From positions 1 through 36,450 of the forward strand of contig DGHK01000027.1 in the NCBI GenBank assembly GCA_002392655.1: DNA of 36,450 bases, written 5' to 3'. The translations under genes were made by a program, and so were the position numbers. The notes under the pieces were generated by a model. That model searched no databases. It saw only the letters and a program-made list of their open reading frames with translations, and was not told the origin of the DNA. Shown here piece by piece: positions 32,879 to 36,450 of this stretch; the first letter of the stretch is position 1, and every line of letters begins with the position of its first letter. The DNA comes from Lachnospiraceae bacterium UBA3850 (GTDB lineage: Bacteria; Bacillota; Clostridia; Lachnospirales; Lachnospiraceae).

Positions 32879-33379
32879 ATGAGCGATATGAGTGAAATTA
32901 GAAATGTGTTTATTCAGGTTATTGAGAAACCAGCCAGAAAAGTAATCATCAAAAGAGGTATTAAGGCTGACGAATATTTCAGCTACTGTGAGGAAGTGGG
33001 CTGCGATGTTTGGGGGCTTCTAACAAGTATTAAGTCTATAAGTGGTGAACCTGTATGTATGTGGCTTCCAGAGAATATGAGAAAGCCGGTGACAAATGTA
33101 TATGTTCAGGGTGTAGAAGTTGAAGAGAATTATGACGAACCAGTTCCTGAAGGCTTTGAAGTGATTGAACTTCCGGCTACGACTTTCCTTCTGTTCAGAG
33201 GCGAACAATTTGAAGATGAAGATTATGTTGCGGCGATTAATGAGATATGGGATGCGGAGAAGAAGTATAATCCGGAATTTATAGGATACAAATGGGATGA
33301 ATCCAATCCTAGAATCCAGCTTGAACCACGAGGCGAGAGAGGTTACATTGAGCTTGTACCTGTAAAGAAGAATAAATAA
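32879..33379 (+). CDS. GyrI-like small-molecule-binding domain protein
   Basis: A 166-aa stand-alone protein resembling the GyrI-like / AraC-effector-binding (SHS2) fold. It starts with a strand around VFIQVIEKPARKVIIKRG, has a helix with EEVGCDVWGLLTSI, the central YVQGVEVEENYDEPVPEGFE and LPATTFLLFRGEQFEDEDY, and a C-terminal strand pair with RGYIELVPVKK. Family members bind drugs or small effectors; some are effector domains of regulators, and some (GyrI) inhibit gyrase. No DNA-binding domain is attached here. GGAG lies 8 bases before the ATG. The assignment is from pattern memory, so moderate confidence in function, high in the gene. Confidence 0.72.
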   Translation: MSDMSEIRNVFIQVIEKPARKVIIKRGIKADEYFSYCEEVGCDVWGLLTSIKSISGEPVCMWLPENMRKPVTNVYVQGVEVEENYDEPVPEGFEVIELPATTFLLFRGEQFEDEDYVAAINEIWDAEKKYNPEFIGYKWDESNPRIQLEPRGERGYIELVPVKKNK

Positions 33380-33441
33380 AGAGAAAATATTGTAAACAAT
33401 TAAGATTCATTTAAAGACTTTTTAAAAGATTTAGGTTATAT

Positions 33442-33487
33442 ATATACCAAGTGGTCAATTTCTTGAGAAACTGACTTCTTGGTATAT
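33442..33487 (+). promoter_or_regulatory. Long stem-loop before the hydrolase gene
   Basis: ATATACCAAG (33442-33451) and CTTGGTATAT (33478-33487) form a perfect 10-bp stem. The interior can add a second short stem (TTTC/GAAA around TTGA). TTTCTTTG follows. It may end the upstream transcript or be a leader/operator for the hydrolase gene, which starts 46 bases later. Confidence 0.55.
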
Positions 33488-33533
33488 TTCTTTGTGGAAA
33501 GAAATTATTTATTACGAAAAGAGGAAAATATAA

Positions 33534-35123
33534 ATGAATTTTGGCTTTTCATACATTGGACTTATCTTTATAGCTATGCTGCTTATTCCTAATATAATCT
33601 GGATAAAGCATAAGCCAGAAGGATATGACGAGTATAGTAAAAATGAGAATAAAGTACTTCTTATATTCGAAAGAATAGGTGAGGCTCTTGTTATGACACT
33701 GCTCCTTATCTTCAAGGACTGTAATATAAGACCTCGGTCTCTCTGGATTGGATGGCTGATTCTTACATTTGTCCTTATGGCTATGTATGAAATGTATTGG
33801 GCAAGATATTTTAAGAGTGAGAAGCGAATGGAAGATATGTATTCTTCCTTTGCGGGCTTCCCTGTTGCGGGGGCATCGCTTCCGGTTTTTGCTGCACTGT
33901 CACTCGGTATATATGCAAGCAATATATTTATTATCATAAGTGTGATAATTCTAGGAATTGGACATATTGGAATTCACCTTGCTCATAGAAAAGAAATGAT
34001 GGGTAGAGAAGAAAAAACAAATGAAAAAGTAACTGAAAAAACAAATGGAAAAATAAAGAAAGGAAGAAGAGTAGCCCGTGTTATTAAGACGGTTCTTCTG
34101 GTTCCTGTATGTCTGGTTGTTCTACTGATAATCGGAATAATCGCTGTGAGAAATTATAATTACTTCGCATGCTATATCGATACAGATAAGGGTGTTGATG
34201 AAAGTGAGTATGTGGAGATTAATGGTCAGGAGCAGTTTATTACAATCAGAGGAAGAGATGCTTCGAATCCTGTGATATTATATCTTCATGGGGGACCGGG
34301 ATCTCCAGACAGTTCCATGACTTATATATTTACCAATGAGCTCATCGATGATTATACGGTGGTGTGTTGGGACCAGCGTGGATGCGGAAGAACATATGTA
34401 AGAAATAAAAATATAGATAAAGAAAATGAGACTGTGACATTTGATCAGGCACTTGCTGATGTGGATACACTCACGAAGTATCTGAAGGAAAGATTTAATC
34501 AAGATAAGATAGTAATTATGGGACATTCCTATGGCTCAGTACTTGGTAGTACTTATGCTTATGAGCATCCGGAAAATGTTGAGGCTTTCATAGGAATCGG
34601 CCAGTTCGTAAGCTTCGCATCGTCAACAGAATATGAGTATAAAGATGCTCTCGAAAAGGCAAATGCAGCGGGCGATGATACTACGAAACTTACCGAAGCA
34701 TATGAAAAGTTTCTTAGAGAGAAGACTGTTGAAGCTGCAGATGAAGTGAGTACTTATGCAGCGCCTTATCACAAGGCAACACGAGAGAAGAGCACAATTC
34801 TTTCAGCACTAGTTTCGCCAACCCTGTCTAGTGAAGATCTGCTATGGTATAAGAATGTGACCAGTTACGAAACATTTTTAATATACAGTGGTAACCTCAT
34901 GGACTACCTTATGACAGTAAATCTTAGAGAGACCCAAACTCATTATGATGTACCGGTATATTTCATATCTGGTGAATGTGACTGGAACTGTGCGGTTACT
35001 GATATGGTGGATTATGCCCAGATGGTTGGTGCAAAGTACGACCTTATAGATGGTTGTGGGCATTATGTTCATTGCGATGATTCGGAAGAGTTTGCCAAGA
35101 AAGTAAAAGAGTTTCTGAAATAA
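33534..35123 (+). CDS. Membrane-anchored alpha/beta hydrolase (prolyl aminopeptidase-like)
   Basis: A two-part protein of 529 aa. The first ~150 residues are a four-helix membrane module (FSYIGLIFIAMLLIPNIIWI, IGEALVMTLLLIF, LWIGWLILTFVLMAMYEMYW, IFIIISVIILGIGHIGIH). A charged linker and a fifth hydrophobic helix (TVLLVPVCLVVLLIIGIIAV, about 185-205) lead to an alpha/beta hydrolase. HGGPG is at 252-256 (oxyanion hole), CWDQRGCGRT follows, the nucleophile is S332 in GHSYGS, the probable acid D483 and the His H510 in GCGHYVH. HGGPG and DQRGxGRS are typical of proline iminopeptidases. Substrate unknown. GAGG lies 9 bases before the ATG. The downstream terminator is strong. Confidence 0.88.
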   Translation: MNFGFSYIGLIFIAMLLIPNIIWIKHKPEGYDEYSKNENKVLLIFERIGEALVMTLLLIFKDCNIRPRSLWIGWLILTFVLMAMYEMYWARYFKSEKRMEDMYSSFAGFPVAGASLPVFAALSLGIYASNIFIIISVIILGIGHIGIHLAHRKEMMGREEKTNEKVTEKTNGKIKKGRRVARVIKTVLLVPVCLVVLLIIGIIAVRNYNYFACYIDTDKGVDESEYVEINGQEQFITIRGRDASNPVILYLHGGPGSPDSSMTYIFTNELIDDYTVVCWDQRGCGRTYVRNKNIDKENETVTFDQALADVDTLTKYLKERFNQDKIVIMGHSYGSVLGSTYAYEHPENVEAFIGIGQFVSFASSTEYEYKDALEKANAAGDDTTKLTEAYEKFLREKTVEAADEVSTYAAPYHKATREKSTILSALVSPTLSSEDLLWYKNVTSYETFLIYSGNLMDYLMTVNLRETQTHYDVPVYFISGECDWNCAVTDMVDYAQMVGAKYDLIDGCGHYVHCDDSEEFAKKVKEFLK

Positions 35124-35132
35124 CCATGACTT

Positions 35133-35162
35133 AAAGAAATGTCGAAAGGCATTTCTTTTTTT
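35133..35162 (+). terminator. Terminator after the hydrolase gene
   Basis: AAAGAAATG (35133-35141) / CATTTCTTT (35150-35158) with an 8-base loop and a T run. Confidence 0.85.
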
Positions 35163-35163
35163 A

Positions 35164-35192
35164 TTGACAATTACAATACATTGTATTAATAT
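35164..35192 (+). promoter_or_regulatory. Strong promoter with spacer operator upstream of the methyltransferase remnant
   Basis: TTGACA (35164-35169), 17 bases, TAATAT (35187-35192). The spacer holds the palindrome TACAAT-AC-ATTGTA (35172-35185), in the position a TetR- or MarR-type repressor would use. No regulator gene lies in the window. Confidence 0.68.
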
Positions 35193-35241
35193 ATGAACAG
35201 ATGAACATACGATACAAATGTTTGAAAGGGAGTTGATAGTG

Positions 35242-35514
35242 ATGGCAAGTAAGATGGCAAGCAAATATATGTATAAGGTAATGTCACCTGGTTATGATAT
35301 CTTGGATAAGACCTTTTTAAGGGATAATGGGAAGAAGGATGGCAGAAATCCCCGGGATGTTCTGGTAGAATTGATACCTGACGAAAAATGCAGAGTTCTT
35401 GATATGTGCTGCGGTACTGGATCAAATGGAATCGGCGTTGCAATCAAGAAACCGCAAGTATCGGTTGTGGAACTGGACAGATCAAAGTCAATGCATATGA
35501 CCATTGGAAGGTAG
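35242..35514 (+). pseudogene. SAM-dependent methyltransferase, 3'-truncated
   Basis: The N-terminal ~90 residues of a class I methyltransferase (UbiE-like). SKYMYKVMSPGYDILDKTFL is followed by the SAM-binding motif I RVLDMCCGTGSNGIG and the acidic end of strand 2 (VVELDRSKSM), and then the frame stops. Intact relatives run to ~200 aa or more, so over half of the fold, including the rest of the SAM site and the substrate region, is gone. The chosen ATG has AAAGGGAG 9 bases upstream; an in-frame ATG at 35218 is also open. The promoter and operator are well preserved, which suggests a recent deletion. I see no methyltransferase continuation in the ~110 bases after the stop. Confidence 0.75.
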
Positions 35515-35593
35515 AATATATGTTCCATAGAAGCAAGTGATCACATGACGATAAGAATTATGTCATTGGCTGTGTAATAAAGAGTGTAGTTTC

Positions 35594-35628
35594 GGAGAGG
35601 TATGTCTAACGCGTACTTCTCCATTTTT
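35594..35628 (+). terminator. Terminator between the two gene remnants
   Basis: GGAGAGGTA (35594-35602) pairs with TACTTCTCC (35614-35622, one G-T wobble), followed by ATTTTT. The flavoprotein remnant begins within its T tract, so the junction is not a normal gene start. Confidence 0.75.
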
Positions 35629-36109
35629 GTATGTAAGATGCATAGCGGAAGCGGATGGCATAATCCTGGGGACACCAACCTATGCAAGTAATGTGTCAGG
35701 TCTTATGAAGGATTTTATTGATAGAGGGCATTTGGTTATTGAGCAGTTGTTGCATGGGAAATCCTGTGTTACTGTTGCAACAGGTGAGAACTATGGAAAT
35801 AAGGATGCGGCGAAGGTTCTTAAAAATCTTGTGATATATTCAGGTGGAAAGCTCTGTGGAAGTATAGTTTTTAAAGCGCCATTTAATAGTAGCGATTTTG
35901 AGAGAGAAAAGAGAGATATAAAATGTCTCAAGGTTGCCAGGAAAATGATAAGAGATATGCACAGTGAAAAGGTGTATCCTATGCAAAGTCTGATACATTT
36001 TGTTGTTCTGAATATAGGAATAAGATCCTTTGTCAGAAAGAAGGGAAAACTATATCAGGGAGTGATTGATAAGTGGACGAAGTTGGGAATCTATGGGTGG
36101 ATAATATGA
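35627..36109 (+). pseudogene. Flavodoxin-like NAD(P)H-dependent oxidoreductase, 5'-truncated
   Basis: The visible part begins in the middle of the fold at CIAEADGIILGTPTYASNVS, which is the strand-3/FMN-binding segment of NAD(P)H-dependent FMN reductases or iron-sulfur flavoproteins. It goes on through LMKDFIDRG, VTVATGENYGNKDAAKVL and YSGGKLCGSIVFKAP to a C-terminal helix. The first ~70 residues (the phosphate-binding GSPR-type loop and any CxxC cluster) are missing. There is no ATG, only a TTG in a terminator T tract, and no ribosome binding site. The most likely explanation is a deletion that removed the end of the methyltransferase and the start of this gene. It is very unlikely to be functional. 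Confidence 0.72.
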
Positions 36110-36145
36110 TGTTTTTGAGGGGAGAAAGGGATAGTAATAGACTTT

Positions 36146-36188
36146 AACTCTTCTTAAAGTAACAAAAAAATTGAGATTAAGAAGAGTT
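36146..36188. repeat. 43-bp inverted-repeat element, copy 1
   Basis: Perfect 12-bp arms AACTCTTCTTAA / TTAAGAAGAGTT around a 19-base A-rich centre. Copy 2 lies 84 bp downstream and differs at two of 43 positions. Confidence 0.9.
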
Positions 36189-36229
36189 GAAACCTGTTTT
36201 TGCCTTGATTTATGAGTTTTATTGATGTA

Positions 36230-36272
36230 AACTCTTCTTAAAGTAGCAAAAAAATCGAGATTAAGAAGAGTT
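36230..36272. repeat. 43-bp inverted-repeat element, copy 2
   Basis: Same arms as copy 1; the centre has two A/T-to-G/C changes. It ends 15 bases before the ATPase start codon, directly ahead of its ribosome binding site, so it would lie in the leader or act as an operator. Confidence 0.9.
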
Positions 36273-36287
36273 GAAAGAGGCGATTGA

Positions 36288-36450
36288 ATGATTATAGGAA
36301 GAAAAAGTGAAATTGAAATACTTAATAATTCGTTATTAGATGATTCTTCACATTTCATAGCTATCTATGGTAGGAGAAGGATAGGAAAGACATTTTTGGT
36401 AAGAGAATCTTTTAAAGGAAGATTTACATTCCAGCATGCGGGTCTATCAG
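36288..36450 (+). CDS. AAA-type ATPase (archaeal ATPase / DUF234-like), 3' partial
   Basis: Only the first 54 residues are in the window. MIIGRKSEIEILNNSL is followed by FIAIYGRRRIGKTFLVRESF, a Walker A of the GRRRxGKT type, and FTFQHAG. This is typical of the archaeal-ATPase superfamily, common in multiple copies in Lachnospiraceae, often with a C-terminal DUF234 domain (outside the window). The function of these ATPases is poorly known; many lie in accessory regions. AGAGG lies 7 bases before the ATG. Two 43-bp inverted repeats sit immediately upstream. Confidence 0.85.
   Translation, partial: MIIGRKSEIEILNNSLLDDSSHFIAIYGRRRIGKTFLVRESFKGRFTFQHAGLS

Overview
The window reads as a chromosomal segment of a low-to-moderate-GC anaerobic Firmicute, most likely a Lachnospiraceae (Butyrivibrio/Coprococcus/Roseburia-like). 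The grounds are Firmicute-type housekeeping proteins (long-form HPF, archaeal-type short ProRS, SecA with a SEC-C tail, LCP transferase, MnmE/MnmG/RsmG), strong AGGAGG-type ribosome binding sites, many ATA and AGA codons, and wall-binding repeat proteins. Genus is an inference. Almost all of it is ordinary core genome; only the last ~1.3 kb (after about 35.1 kb) looks accessory and decayed.

Layout. 0-6.3 kb: the end of a membrane protein gene, then mnmE-mnmG (tRNA wobble-uridine modification), a DEDDh exonuclease with a zinc-ribbon-like tail, and rsmG facing the other way. 6.5-9.7 kb: an operon of an LCP glycopolymer transferase, a sugar nucleotidyltransferase and a small membrane protein. 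9.7-12 kb: a prephenate dehydrogenase with a DAHP-synthase-type regulatory domain (minus strand) and a cation/Ca2+ exchanger. 12-15 kb: two secreted wall-binding proteins (CAP domain; SGNH hydrolase). 15-19.3 kb: aminotransferase, pseudouridine synthase, a BirA-like protein and a sodium:solute symporter. 19.5-28 kb: proS, a FIST-GGDEF diguanylate cyclase, hpf (minus), secA and prfB with its programmed +1 frameshift. 28-30.6 kb: hom and lysC (aspartate family). 30.8-35.1 kb: a two-component system, a GyrI-like protein and a membrane-anchored alpha/beta hydrolase. 35.2-36.45 kb: two gene fragments, two copies of a 43-bp inverted repeat, and the start of an AAA ATPase gene.

The most interesting material is in the intergenic DNA. 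Five gaps carry short tandem arrays with periods of about 25-29 bp, each with its own unit sequence. One family (ends GTGAC/GTCAC) supplies the stop codon of the gene before it at two loci, and at one locus also a terminator and the -35 box of proS. Between the BirA-like gene and the symporter lies a 26-bp-phased array of TGTCAACC-type half-sites. It ends in an inverted pair with a 14-base spacer that overlaps the symporter's -35 box. The BirA-like protein keeps biotin-pocket residues but lacks several adenylation residues and the C-terminal domain. Together these suggest, as a hypothesis, a biotin-sensing regulator controlling an SSS-type vitamin transporter.
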